A stretch of DNA of 64,000 bases, from NCBI GenBank assembly GCA_022829145.1, contig CM040751.1, positions 186,001-250,000 on the forward strand. The letters run 5' to 3'. The position numbers and the translations under genes were made by a program. The stretch is from Albula goreensis (lineage: Eukaryota; Chordata; Actinopteri; Albuliformes; Albulidae). Positions 9,800 through 21,165 of the stretch are shown piece after piece. Numbering within the stretch: position 1 is the stretch's first letter; every line of letters starts with the position of its first letter. The notes beneath the pieces were generated by a model that was not told the DNA's origin, ran no database searches, and saw only the letters and a program-made list of their open reading frames with translations.

Positions 9800-10550
9800 T
9801 CTCAGCTTTACCGCAAACCCTACTTGCATCCCCTGCTTCTTCTTTTGGCAGCACCATCCAGGTGTTAGAAAAGGTAAGCCAAAGGTAACCCAAGGTGTCC
9901 ACCAGATATGTCTTTCTAAAGTTGTTTGTATGTCCAGTGGTGATTGTCGATCACAATGTATGGTAACAGTCATGGTTATAGCAAAAAATAAAAAAATAAC
10001 ATGCAAAACAAACAAAATACATAAGTTTAAATATCTGAATTACCTTTGAATTTGGAAGACATTGACTGGTAGGCTACGTCTATCAGTGAATGAAAAGCAT
10101 TATTTGTGATTAATTTTTTTTTCTCTGCCATCATTTGTTTCTGCTGCTCTGTAATTTTAAATACTGTCTTTGAAAGAGTTTTATAGGCCAAAAGGTGGTA
10201 ATATTCAGTAAACAGAAATACTGACCACCTTACATACCAAAATGATCATTCTGGATTCAAAGACATATCCAGCACCTTCTGGGGGAATCCATACTCTAGA
10301 CGTAGGACTTGACTTCATTCTCTAACTACAAAATCATTTTATGAGATTTTTCATCTCTAATTTTAGCTTCATCTACCATCTGATAAGTTATTACATCTTG
10401 GTGCTTGGCTGTGCATTCATAATTGAAATTATTTGTAATATTCAATATTAGCTTTTTTAAATCCAATGATTTTGTTTCTAAAAACAAAACAATATTTGAA
10501 AATTACATTTACATAGATAGCTAGCAGGCGCTTGAGAAACAGCAAAAATT
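9800..10550. other. No gene seen
   Basis: AT-rich sequence after the LINE relic. No exon, repeat boundary or RNA gene could be supported. Confidence 0.4.
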
Positions 10551-10554
10551 ATAG

Positions 10555-10755
10555 CAATACAAACTCAACTTGTCATCAATCCAATTAAACTCAGGAAAAT
10601 ACTGTAACAATATTAATTGTGTTCATTGAACCTCACAATTAAATTTCATTCTTGAGAACTGCAGCATTTATCCTGCTAGATAGGCAAACAGTACACAGGT
10701 TAATATTGCTACAGTATTCTCCTGAGTTCAATTGGTAACAAGTTGAATTCACCCT
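10555..10755. repeat. Foldback (palindromic) element
   Basis: Arms of about 60 bases at 10558-10620 and 10695-10752 are inverted copies of each other: AATACTGTAACAATATTAA on the left answers TTAATATTGCTACAGTATT on the right, and the match extends outward through ACTCAACTTGT / ACAAGTTGAATTC. The spacer is about 75 bases. This is typical of a small foldback MITE; no target-site duplication was fixed. Confidence 0.65.
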
Positions 10756-10904
10756 TCAGGAGATAAAGCTGTGTCATTTAATTGTGCTTAAAATGGCCAA
10801 CCTAAAAGTCACAGCCAATTGTTGCCTCCCTGGGGGTGGCAGGGGTGTAGGTCAGCAGGGGCAGGTTGCTGCAGTGGGCTAAACAGTTTGATATTCAGAG
10901 AGGG

Positions 10905-11253
10905 AAAAAAATAAAGATCTCGAGCTAAATAATTGTGTCTTTAATTTGAAGATTTTCTTTTCCACTTCAAGCTGCTTTGAGAGCTGTTCTTTTTTCCATT
11001 AATTCAACAAAGCTTCATAAACCTCCCAGATGATCCTGGGATCTGTCCAATCTGTGTCAGTATATGTAAAATATGTATCATATCGTTCATGTATAACTTT
11101 AATAAATGTGTTATCCAATAAGTAAAAAAGGTTTAGCCTCCGTGGTAGTGTGAACTCTGTAGGTTGCAGAGGGAGCGTTGCTACAGTAACTGCAGTGTGG
11201 TCTGACAGAGTGATAGACAAAAAGAGAATCTGTGGAGAATACATATTGAACAA
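10905..11253 (-). pseudogene. L1-like LINE fragment (endonuclease end)
   Basis: The minus strand encodes LSDHTAVTVATLPLQP, then RRLNLFYLLDNTFIKVIHE and DPRIIWEVYEALLN. The SDH motif followed by a W/R-LN-LL-F pattern and IIWEA is the C-terminal endonuclease and linker of L1/Tx1-type LINEs. After a TAA the same frame continues with a charged helix (WKKEQLSKQLEVEKKI), as expected for that linker. It is an isolated scrap, with no RT nearby. Confidence 0.6.
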
Positions 11254-11641
11254 AGAAAAAAATCATTTTAATCATAAAGCAAATCATTTTACAGAATACA
11301 TTTTTACTGAAATAGTAACTAGTATTTGAAATAAACAATTAAACAATTTGCAACAATCCAAAGATCCTTGATAACTGATCATCACCTTAAAGTAAAATTG
11401 ATATCTACCAAATATGAGGAACCAATTCAACAGAAGGCTACAATAATGTAGGCAAACTTTCCAATCAGTAAAAGAATCAAATTCTCAAAATGTTTCTGTT
11501 GATGTATTATGTTGAAATAGATTCCCAGCATTTTTGTGTGTGAATTTTAACATTTTTATTGTAGTTGTTTGATAGATAAGCTCTTTTAAGATCTGGAAGC
11601 ACTGAGTAAGAGGTAACTGTGTTGTACTTGTTATTCCACAG

Positions 11642-12471
11642 GACCGGAGAAGCTTAAAGAACTGAGGATTCTGCTGGTGGGAAAGACAGGAGTGGGAAAG
11701 AGTGCAGCAGGAAACACCATCCTGGAGAGAGAGGTGTTTGAATCAAAGATCTCCCCTTCCTCTGTGACATCACAATGTAAGAAGGCCAGAGTCGAAGTGA
11801 ATGGGAGAGAGATTTCTGTGATTGACACTCCAGACCTGTTTGACACAGGGCTCAGTAATGATGACATCAGTAAGAAGATGGCAACATGCATCTCTCTGTC
11901 CTCTCCAGGTCCCCATGTGTTCCTGGTGATTCTGTCACTGAATAACAGATTTACACCAGCACAGCTGCGCATAATGGAGACCATTCAGGAAAAGTTTGAT
12001 AATCAACCAGACAAGTACACAATGGTGCTCTTCACTCATGGAGACAAACTGGAGGGAACAAGTATTGAAGATTTTATAGGTGAAAGTGAAAACCTTGGGG
12101 GGTTTATTAAGCAGTGCCATGGTGGATATCATGTCTTTAACAATGACGACATGCAGAATCGCATTCAGGTCACACAGCTGCTGCAGAAGATTGATAAGAT
12201 GGTGGCAGAGAATGGAGGATGGTACTATACCAATGAGATGTACAACAAGGCTGAGGCAGCGATTGAAGAGGAGAAGAAGAGGATTCTGGAAGAAAATACA
12301 GAGAAGAGAAAGAAAGAGGTGGAAGATGCTGTTCAGAAAACTGAAGCTAAGCAGGAGAGAGATGCCAGAGAGAGAGCAGAGAGAGAGAATTCATATGTGA
12401 TTAAACATACACCTGCAACTACATCATGCACAAAAGCAAGTCAACTATCAAAAGAGTACATCATACTATAA
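11642..12471 (+). CDS. GIMAP-type (AIG1) GTPase exon 1 of the pair
   Basis: GIMAP proteins are septin-like GTPases that act on lymphocyte and organelle membranes; fish have large tandem families. The exon starts after a good acceptor (TTATTCCACAG ending at 11641), in phase 1, and reads PEKLKELRILLVGKTGVGKS. Counting from the GTG at 11677, G1 is GKTGVGKS (2-9), G3 DTPD (50-53), the conserved box around RFTPAQLRIME (91-101), G4 THGDKL (120-125) and the GGYHVFNN box about 25 residues later. The last 80 residues are a Glu/Lys/Arg-rich coiled coil. The stop is TAA 12469-12471. The GTG is not the true start: at least 11 codons of AIG1 domain and an upstream exon precede it. No first exon was identified. 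The last 25 residues are not family-like and may be intron. Confidence 0.8.
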
Positions 12472-14060
12472 GAAAAGCATATTTCCCTTTTCAGTTAATC
12501 ACTTCCTTGGAAAAGATTACTGTGTTGCAAGGAACAAGCACAAGGAACATATAGTACAGATGTATCTATTGAATTATTGATACATTGATGTTATCATTGC
12601 CTTAGTGTTTTTATTAATGTTTTGCATATAACTATCATAGAAGTAGAAACAGGGAGAGAGATGGGGTAAAATACATGAAAATCAGGTGAAGTAAGGCATT
12701 ATGCAGTGAAGTCCCAATAAATAACTATGAATGAATAAATTAATTACATGATTAATGATGATACTGTGTGTATTTAGAAAGATTGTACTAAAATATATTA
12801 CTCAAGTCTGTTACTATGTATCTCGTGTCCCTTTTTCATTAAAAATTGAGTTTAAATGCATCAGTTTAGTTGTGATCATTGTGTCAAACATAATCACTTT
12901 TAGTCAAACTACTTTGAAAGTTAAGTACAGTGTTCCCTCTCTGTATCGCGGTTCTGCTTTTCTCCCTCAGTGCATTGCAGTTTTTTATGTACATTATATG
13001 TAATCCCGTCTCGTGGAATTTTCGCTCTATCATGGATCTTTGCGGTATTTAAAAATTTTTACGTTTCCAATATTTTCATGAGAAATTATCATTTTCTAGC
13101 CTAAAAAGGGAAAAAACAGTAAAAAAAACATTCTGTAACAGATACATACAGGGTATTGCAAAAAAAACCTGTACGTACAGGTAATGCTGTTCTGTTCCTC
13201 ACACTGATTGGCTCATGGAGAGAAGTGTTTCAGCATCTTGCCTTGTCCGTCGTCCAGTAGTCTCGCGTTTCTGTCATTCACTTCGCTCTCTGTCACTTCT
13301 TTTGCTTCTTGTCCAGTTGGTTATTGAAAGGAAATACATAGTCAAAGGAATGTTTGGGGTTGGCATAACCCCAGGGGATGCATGGGATAAATAAGCTTCC
13401 ACTGCTTCCATACAGCAGAATGGTCTTAGTGACTTAGGAGTCCTCTTGACTACTCCAAACGTCGTCCTGTTTTAGGAGCTGGAATAAAAGGCTTTGTGAA
13501 TTACTCTTAGTCCCAAAATTTAGGAGTCCTACAATTAAGATTGACTCTCCCATTATTTTGAGAGTCAGGGTGTGAACTACAGGGGAACCAGGGGGAGCTT
13601 GGCTCCTCTTAATGAGACATGAGTTCCCCTGGTACATTTACTGGTATAGTAAGTGTATTATTTTTCATCTTTATTATGTATATTATATAATTATTATTAT
13701 TTCACTTTATGACAGTATGGCTGTAACACTCAGCAGTACATAGCATTAATTTTAATGATAAAAAATACTTTTTAAATCTTCTCATAAATCATTCATCAAA
13801 TTTCAACTTTCTTTTTATTTTCAAAAGTGTTAAGAACACCAAGATCTGTTCTTAACTGTTAAGACATGAGATCACCATGTTTGCGCTATTTTTTGTGGTT
13901 CCATCTTCAACCTCCTCTGGCAAAAGGGTAAAATAAAGAAGAATGATAAGCAAAATAATTGTTTTGAAAGGCACAATAAAATAGTTGATGTCCATGTGAG
14001 CTGACAAATTACAACTGAAGGATGCTGGTCATAATCATAAACTCCCCTGTCTTTCTGTAG
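12472..14060. other. Spacer between GIMAP exons, with a Tigger-like end at 12928
   Basis: From 12926, TACAGTGTTCCCTCTCTGTA and TCGCGGTTC resemble the end of a pogo/Tigger-type element (TA target followed by CAGTGTTCCCTCG in related repeats). Its other end was not located. Around 13.43-13.63 kb a GGGGAACCAGGGGGAGC / GAGTTCCCCTGG stretch is locally palindromic. No small first exon for the second GIMAP could be identified. Confidence 0.35.
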
Positions 14061-14827
14061 GTAAAACCCTGAAACTGGTGTTGGTGGGGCAGTGTGGAGT
14101 TGGGAAGAGTGCAGCAGGAAACACCATACTGGGCAATGAAGAGTTTACATCAGAGACCAGCTCCTCTTCTCTGACCCTGAGCAGTGATGAAAGAGAAAGA
14201 GAAGTGTGTGGGAGAAGAGTCACTGTGGTGGACACTCCAGGCCTGTCCAACACTAAGCTCTCAGGGAAGAGACTGAAAGAGGAGATGGAGAGAAGTGTGT
14301 CTCTGTGTGCTCCTGGACCACATGCTTTCCTCCTGGTCATACAGCTGGGACGATTCACTGATCAGGAGAAGAGAGTGATGGAGACTCTGCAGAATCTCTT
14401 CTCTAAGAGGGTGAATCAGTACACTGTGGTCCTCTTCACTTATGGAGACAAACTGGGGAGCACTACCATTCAAGAGTTTATCAGTAAGGACTCAAACCTG
14501 CAGCAGCTCCTACAGAAGTGTGGGGGTCGTTACCATGTCTTTAACAATGAGAACATGGAGAATCGCTCTCAGGTCACAGAGCTGCTGCAGAAGATTGATG
14601 AGATGGTGGCAAAGAATGGAGGAGGCTGCTACACCACTGAGAAGTGCAGGAACAGGAGAGTAGAAGCAGTGACTGGAGAGGAGAGGAGAGGGGGAAGAGA
14701 GAGGAAGGGGAATCCAGAAGAGAATAAAAGCAAAAAACACATATATAGTGGAGGAGAGATGAAGAGGGGAGATGCCAAAGAAAGAAATAAATCATCTAAT
14801 GTGTCTTTTTCTTGCTTGCTGTTATAA
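14061..14827 (+). CDS. GIMAP-type (AIG1) GTPase exon 2 of the pair
   Basis: This exon follows the acceptor TCTTTCTGTAG ending at 14060 and has the same phase 1 entry as the exon 1.6 kb upstream. It encodes KTLKLVLVGQCGVGKSAAGN with G1 GQCGVGKS, G3 DTPG, the conserved box LLVIQLGRFTDQEKRVME, G4 TYGDKL and the family box GGRYHVFNN. The final 60 residues are rich in Arg, Lys and Glu but lack the clean heptads of the upstream copy, so the tail may be frame-disturbed. The stop is at 14825-14827. Identical phase and orientation allow two readings: two tandem genes, or two AIG1 exons of a multi-domain gene. The in-frame stop of the first exon favours separate genes or alternative exons. Confidence 0.8.
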
Positions 14828-16220
14828 TCTCTGAAACAGAAGTTCAGAATGGCTGATGAGGCCCAACATGCCATGGTAAAAGTTTCTTTGTTTTGAAACA
14901 AACAAACCCACAAAGCTTATCACCACCACTTATCCAGGTAAATGAATGAAAAACAAAACAAATCAGATGTGATTCTTAAGAGATAACAGATAACCAGAAA
15001 CTACTGTATTAAAAGGGGGGCTGAATGGCCTGTAGTCATCATAATATACTGTACTCTTACCCTTTAAAAAGGACAATACTTTCTACTGAGTCATTTAAAT
15101 GCTCAAACATGAAGTTAAATGGCATGTATGGGACTTTCTACTCTCGGTTCATAGACATAAGGGCTTATTGTAATGCTAATTCTAGTATCCCATTCATAGA
15201 AGTCACAAATGTTCCTTTTGAAAAAAGAAAAAGTTGCAGATTGTCTGAACCAGTTTACTTATTTCAAAACTCACACATTGCCTTTTGACTTAAGTAATCA
15301 TCTTATTATTTAGGAACTGACACAAATAAATTCTGTTTTAAGAATTGATCAATAAGCCGACATGGTATAACCAAAAGCACACTCTTTACATCATATTTCT
15401 TGTTTCATATATGCAGACTACAGAATGTAGTTCTTGTAGATGACTGGAGCTACATACAACATACAAAATATTGAGTTTCTTATAACAAAAGTTTGGATGT
15501 AATACTTTCAGACAGCCCCTCATTCTGATACCTCTGACCGTCCTATCTGGTTTTCTAAAGGCATTAAATTGCCTTATCTTCCATCACACATCCTGCTTCC
15601 AGCATTCCTCCACCTCCCCATCTCCATCTTCATGTCTGCTTCCTTTCTTCTGTATTTCTCCTTCTCTTCTAGTGGTTCGGTGGGGGGTGGGGGGGGTGTC
15701 ACCTCACCCAAAATTGTGAGGTATAACGCCGCCCCCTTGGACGCCAAGTCCAAGATTAAATGTCTGTACCATTATACAACTTGCCACAACACAATAAACT
15801 CCTTCTAAGTGAATTCAATGTTGTCTAAAATTCATTCTACTGAAATATTATAGTTACAGTTAGCTTTTATGTTCCAGTGAAAGCTTATGTTATATAGCTG
15901 TAAAGTCACTCATGCTACGAATGCAAGTATTAGTCCACAATGATTCACTTCTGACTGGGTTTATGACCTTGCCTCTTATCCTTGTTATCGTTTTCTCTTT
16001 TTTGTAAGAGTACAATAAAAGGTCAGTAAAATCATTAGAGCCTTGTGTTGAGTTTATGTTATGTATTACATGATTCTTTCTATGAACTTATGGGGGTGTT
16101 AATTTAATTGAATAGGGTCTCAATCAATGTGGCTTACAAGGCAGAAGCCAATGCCTAGGCTACCAATATGGAAACATATTAGACAAAAATGACCTTGGAC
16201 TATTTTTGTGCTGTTAAATT
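14828..16220. other. No gene seen
   Basis: Mostly AT-rich DNA. A short G-rich tract lies at 15673-15700. A 3' exon or UTR of the GIMAP gene could lie here, but I see no reliable signal beyond scattered AATAAA (for example near 15790 and 16012). Confidence 0.4.
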
Positions 16221-16227
16221 TGTTGTA

Positions 16228-16420
16228 AGGACTCCATAATGTTTGGGACAAATTTCTTCACAAGTGTTTCTGATTACTCAGGTATGTTCATTTGCTTCCT
16301 CAGTGCAGGTATAAAAGAGCTTTAAGCATCTAGTCTTGACTCTTGGCTTTTGAATTCCCTTGCAGTTATTGGTCCTCAACGTGAGGACCAGAGCTGTGCA
16401 AAAATAGGAAAAAATAGTTG
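16228..16420 (+). mobile_element. Tc1/mariner-like 5' fragment
   Basis: CCATAATGTTTGGGACAAAT, CTGATTACTCAGGTATGTTC and GTGAGGACCAGAGCTGTGC occur in the order found in the 5' end of a widespread fish Tc1-like repeat as I recall it. No transposase follows, because the gypsy LTR starts at 16426, which suggests the LTR element landed in it. The identification is from memory of the family only. Confidence 0.4.
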
Positions 16421-16425
16421 TCAAG

Positions 16426-17651
16426 TGTCAGGAGTGGATAGAATCCAAACCTTTCACAAGACCAGGTCACCACTCCTTTGGGATCCACCCGCCACAAGGA
16501 CCTACAAGGTAGGTAAAAGCGCACATTTTTTTATTAACAAATCAAAAATACAAAAAACACCAATTCATAAAGCACACAGCGGGACAATTCCTTCTCTCCC
16601 CACAGGCTATCCTCCCTGCTTTACTCCCTCTACGTTCCCATCCTCCCTCCGCCCGGACCCGGTCCACAGGAGAGCAATTTCCCCGTGACCACACAGCACA
16701 CACAAAAAAACACAAGTGCTCTTCTCCCACAATGACACACATACACACCATGCTCCACTGCACACAAAAATGGAAGCCAGTAGGAAGGAGGACCACTCTC
16801 TCCTTTTGTAGGGGAGAGTTCTGGCCAGTGGGGGGTGCGCACGCACACTCATGCACACGCTCACACCATGTAGACAACACAACAAAAATATCAAAATAAG
16901 AAAGTAAGTGAGGCCAGACCTCCAATGCCAGGCCTCACTTACGCCCCAAAATAACAAAAAAAAAAAAAACAAAAAGGACAGGGGGACCCTATCAGCCTGC
17001 CAATGGACCCCCCGGCGACTCCTGGTGGCGACCCAAGTCCTTTTCTCACGGCACCGACAGCTTCACGGGACCACACTGGGGAGGCAAAGAAACGGCAGCC
17101 GGTCAGTCCTATAACCACCCTGAGCTGGGGACTCATGCATGCAGTCAGTCTGCAGCAACCTCCCTTCACCGTTGGGGAGTCTTTCTCCCCAACACTCGCT
17201 TCTCGGGGCAGAGGATTCCAAAGACCAGCTGCCGCTCAGGACGACACACAACAACAACACTCGCCCACACACAAAAAGGAAAACAACAAAAATTTAATTA
17301 ACCAAACCCAAAAAACTTCACAAGGTCCCGGGTCACGACTCTCGGAAACTCAAAATACAAATGAATAAGAAAATGAAACCATAAACCCCCACCAGCAATG
17401 AAACCAAAATTCCAAAAAAACCAAAAGCGAAACTGTTTAAAATACTGTGCGCTCTTTTGTTCGGTATCTCCACTGCTATGCCTCCTTTACCTACCTGCCT
17501 AAATACCCCCAGTAATCAGGACAGGCAGAAGGAAAGCACACCGTCAGCAAACACCGCCCACGACAATGAATGCCTGACGCACCCACCCCGGTCTTCCAAG
17601 CTCACCTGAGGAAGCGGCACACCAACAGCCCTGTCAGGACAACTCCTGACA
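16426..17651 (-). repeat. Gypsy-type 3' LTR, 1226 bp
   Basis: The ends are perfect 10-bp inverted repeats: TGTCAGGAGT at 16426-16435 and ACTCCTGACA at 17642-17651. Immediately outside the high-coordinate end is a C-rich run (17653-17665) that on the minus strand is a polypurine tract adjoining TGTCAGGAGT. This orients the LTR as the 3' LTR of a minus-strand element. A minus-strand AATAAA near 16530 lies about 100 bases from the 3' end. No 5' LTR was found. Confidence 0.7.
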
Positions 17652-17654
17652 GAT

Positions 17655-17990
17655 TTCCCCCCCCCGCATTGTAGGTAGTTGTTCCCGACTACACCTCCTC
17701 AATGTACTGGCGTCTCACGGGTGGAGCGACGAAGGGGCACTGCATCTGGCTGTGCAGGGGGCTCAGCCACCGCCTCCAGCTGCTGCTGTTCTAGGAGAGC
17801 AGCAGGCACGCCCCCAGGATCCCGGGCAGGACCCCACACTGGACTCCTCCCCCATACCCAGCCTCGCTCCTCCGGCTCGGCTACCCAGCAGGTTTCACCA
17901 ACCAGGAGTGCATGTTGTTCCAGAGGAGGGTCTGCTCGGCCCCACCATCTTCCAGCCGACCCCAGTGCTGAACCACTGCACCCCACACCA
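17655..17990 (-). pseudogene. C-terminal tail of a gypsy polyprotein
   Basis: The minus strand encodes a Pro/Gly/Ala-rich stretch ending VPLRRSTRETPVH, just upstream of the polypurine tract. An RRSTR motif near the end of pol is common in fish gypsy elements. Nothing else of the element is recognisable upstream, so it is a truncated remnant. GC content is clearly higher than in surrounding DNA. Confidence 0.4.
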
Positions 17991-18089
17991 GTGCTCTGGA
18001 ATTCCTCTCCTCCAATAAGTTCCTTACCCAGTTCAAAGTTAACACAGCTTAAGACTCACCTGTTTACATTGTCCTTCCCCTGACTCCTG

Positions 18090-20643
18090 GGGCCTCATTT
18101 ATAAGGCTATGCATAATTTTGTACTTAAGAAGTTACATACGCTAAATCCTACGAACAGGCTTGGGTAGTAACGGATTACATGTAATCCGGTTTATGTAAT
18201 CAGATTACAAAAAATAAGTGACTGTAATCAACCTAGATTAAATTTGAAAAAATGTGCAATTAGATTAGTTACATTGCCTACTTGGTTACATCTTTTATTA
18301 TGTCTTTAAAATATGACAGTTATGAAATTATGACACTTTTTTCATGATTCCAATCCTATTCACTCATGAAAAACATGTCTAACATATGGGGTGTCTTAGA
18401 CGAGTGCTCCACTTTGTGATGGGGGGAAAAAGAACGGAGTCAAGATGGAAAGTTCAAGCAGCAGCCCCTCCAAAACAGCCCTCCATTCCTGGCAATATAG
18501 CAATCACTTTGACTTCAAATATGTGCAACACAAGAACTTCTATACCCATTGCAATTTGTACAAGCCAGAAATAAAGGATCTCAAATTCTAATCTGAAGAG
18601 GTAAGTTTCCTTCTCAGTTAGGCTAGCATAGCTAACATCAACTAGCTAATTTTAGCTAGCTAACGTTGCAGAAAAATGTGATATGGGTTTAGCTTGAGTG
18701 TACAATTTTGTTTCGGCCATTTTCGTCACAGTGCTCATCAACTCATTTGCCTCCTCCACAGTAGTGTGATTGATATTGGTAGCAATAGTTTAATTCATTA
18801 GCTAACATACAATACCGAGGGTATTATGGATGCTGGATCTTGAAAATATATATCTTGCCATGCATAATGTTACCCAATACGACTGCATGGAGTTCGGAGC
18901 ACTCCTGTTGCTAGCTGAAGTCTGCTGTACTGTGTGCAATTTTCAGTCATTTTCCTCTTGAAATAGAATGTTGAAGGGGAGCTTATGATCACTCATTTCC
19001 ACTGTAGTAACATAGCTAGCTAAACTGGACATATGATAAGTTGATTTTATCAAATTTTTGCGGCTGCGTCCATTTTTTAGTATAAGGTGTAATATTTTCA
19101 ATGTTTGATTTGGAAGTTATCGAAAAGTAATCAAAAACTGTTCAGATTAGATTACATTTATTTTGTAATCCAATGGATTATGTTACTAATTACAAAAATT
19201 GCCATGTAATTTGTATTCAGTAACTGACTACATTTCAGAGTAATCTGACCCAACCCTGCATACGAATTTGCATTCGCAAAAAAAAAGAATTCAGATTAAT
19301 AAAACTTGCATACGTGACACATATGCATGTCTTTTTCTATAAATCACAACTAATCGCACAACTGTGCGTGCGTTAACGTGTGCAACAACCACACCCTGAA
19401 ATGCCCACATTGGCAGTGAATAGGGGCAAAAGAAACTTCTCGGAATGGCGGCCACTGCACCAGGGTAACATAAAAAATGTTGCATGGCAGGAGGTTACCA
19501 CGGCTGTCAATTGCTCAGGTATAAAGAGCCACACACAATGACTGAAATCATGAAGATTAAATGGTGAGGCATCAAGGTTGTGGCAAACAGGCGCATACTT
19601 GCCCAGCTGCTAGTGTAGGAGCAACAGGCGACGGTATGGGGGTGCTACCACTGAGCTCCCTCAACGTGCTGCTAGCTGCACATTATCAGTGTTTATTTAA
19701 AAAAAAAAAACGTTTATCGATATGAACGAATCATGACATGACCCTTGCCATCAGGCAACCACATTTGTCTCAGTGTGATTTGTGCGTCGCAAATCAGTTG
19801 CCCTTTTATCGAATGGGAATTCTTACGATTACTTGCACATATTCATCCACTGATGTCACCCTTATTGCAGCTTGAGTACAGTCGATTACATAGGAAAAAC
19901 TGGTCATCACTGCAAATTGCTCTTTGAATGTTTACAGGCTGTATAGAGGAATGTGTTGTACCTCGAACTCAGGGGACTGATGCCATCAAACACTCTTGGT
20001 ATGACGTGACTGAATGAAGGCTGAACTTGACCGGTCCGTTATTTCCCACTAGAAACTCCCTGTGGCCAAAGGACTTGCAGATGGGCAGGTATTGGCTAGT
20101 TGCTACGTGTAGGGTGCTCCATCGCCGGCCCCAGTCCAGCTCATGTTAAGCGAAACTGACTCGTGAGCCAGTCATCATCATCAGCAAAAAAGGTGTCCCT
20201 GAAGACACCTTCCCGTCGCACCAGACCATACACAATATCCTCTCGCAGTGCCAAGGCAGCCATTGTCATTCTGTCTGGTTGTTGCCACATGCTTTAGGTC
20301 TATTTATGTGAATAAAATAAATTGACTAAAAATGCACTGATTGCTCATATCTGTTGATTTAATGTATCACTTATTTATGGTCAAAAACAACATTGATTAC
20401 GAAAAGTAATGTGATCCAAGTTAATCACGAGGACTAAGGAACCTATTGTGCAAATTTCTTTTGGTTTTCTAGGTGTGCTATTTAGAGCAAATATATGCCC
20501 CAAAAGTGCGTACGCATGGGTCAAACATATCATACCGGTATGCACATTCTCAAGTCAAATAGAAGTTCTATAAATCCCAAATTCTGTGTGAAAATCAGAT
20601 TTTTGGAGCGTTATTTTGTTTGTATGGTTTATAAATGAGGCCC
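18090..20643. mobile_element. Harbinger-type DNA transposon, non-autonomous
   Basis: Inverted ends GGGCCTCATTTATAA (18090-18104) and its complement (20629-20643) flank 2554 bp, with a 3-bp CTG duplication at 18087-18089 and 20644-20646. The alternative reading, GGCC ends with a CCTGG duplication, cannot be excluded. The ends and internal TGCGTACGCA-like motifs (about 20.50 kb) match Harbinger/ISL2EU-like fish repeats. No transposase ORF is seen, so it is non-autonomous or deleted. It contains a nested hAT element. Confidence 0.65.
18156..19258. mobile_element. hAT-type non-autonomous element, copy 1 (nested)
   Basis: The left end is CAGGCTTGGGTAGTAACGG and the right end AATCTGACCCAACCCTG. 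The flanking 8-mers are CCTACGAA (18148-18155) and CATACGAA (19259-19266), 7 of 8 identical, as expected for a hAT target duplication. Length 1103 bp, no transposase. It is the same family as the element at 40402-42414 and carries no insertion at the site that is occupied there (about 18.69 kb). Confidence 0.75.
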
Positions 20644-20925
20644 CTGGTGTCTAAATGGCTCAGCATGTTTTCCTCTGACACTGGTTCTGATTGTGCACTT
20701 ACTTTTCTCTCATGTATTTACTTCCCTTATCTATTTATTTGCTATTTGCTTGTTCATTCATTATCATTTTTTATTTTCTTCTACGTGCTTAATTGTCGGT
20801 TGCTTCGTTGCTGTGATTTCTTTGTAACTGTTTCATTGTAAAGTGTCTTTGGGTGTCTTGAAAAGTGCTTTATTATATTATTATTGTATTATCATTGTTG
20901 AGTGGATCCAGAATGACAATCAACA
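20644..20925 (+). repeat. 3' tail of a non-LTR retroelement
   Basis: TTGTAAAGTGTCTTTGGGTG followed by TCTTGAAAAGTGCTTTAT and an ATT-rich end resembles the widespread tail (TGAAAAGCGCTATATAA, then ATT repeats) of fish LINE/SINE families. Its upstream part appears at 18010-18086 (AAGACTCACCTGTTTACA), split off by the Harbinger insertion. Confidence 0.45.
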
Positions 20926-21165
20926 GTTCTGATTTGATTTTTTAAACCTTCTGTGAACAAATAATGATTCAAATGGGATAGTTTCACACTCTAGCAAGCC
21001 AGCATAGTTAGTTCATCAGAGCTAAAATTAGTTTTACCACTTTTACGAATGTTAGTAGATCATGCTTGGTGTACTGCTGAACTGAACTGGCTGGCTGTTC
21101 TCCAACTTATGCTGAATGGCTATGAATATACGACAGGACTGAGGAATTTGTCAGTACCAAACTTA

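Noticed and set aside
16350..17368. Several frames of 68-127 codons on both strands
   Set aside because: All lie in the LTR bounded by TGTCAGGAGT/ACTCCTGACA; GC-rich chance frames.
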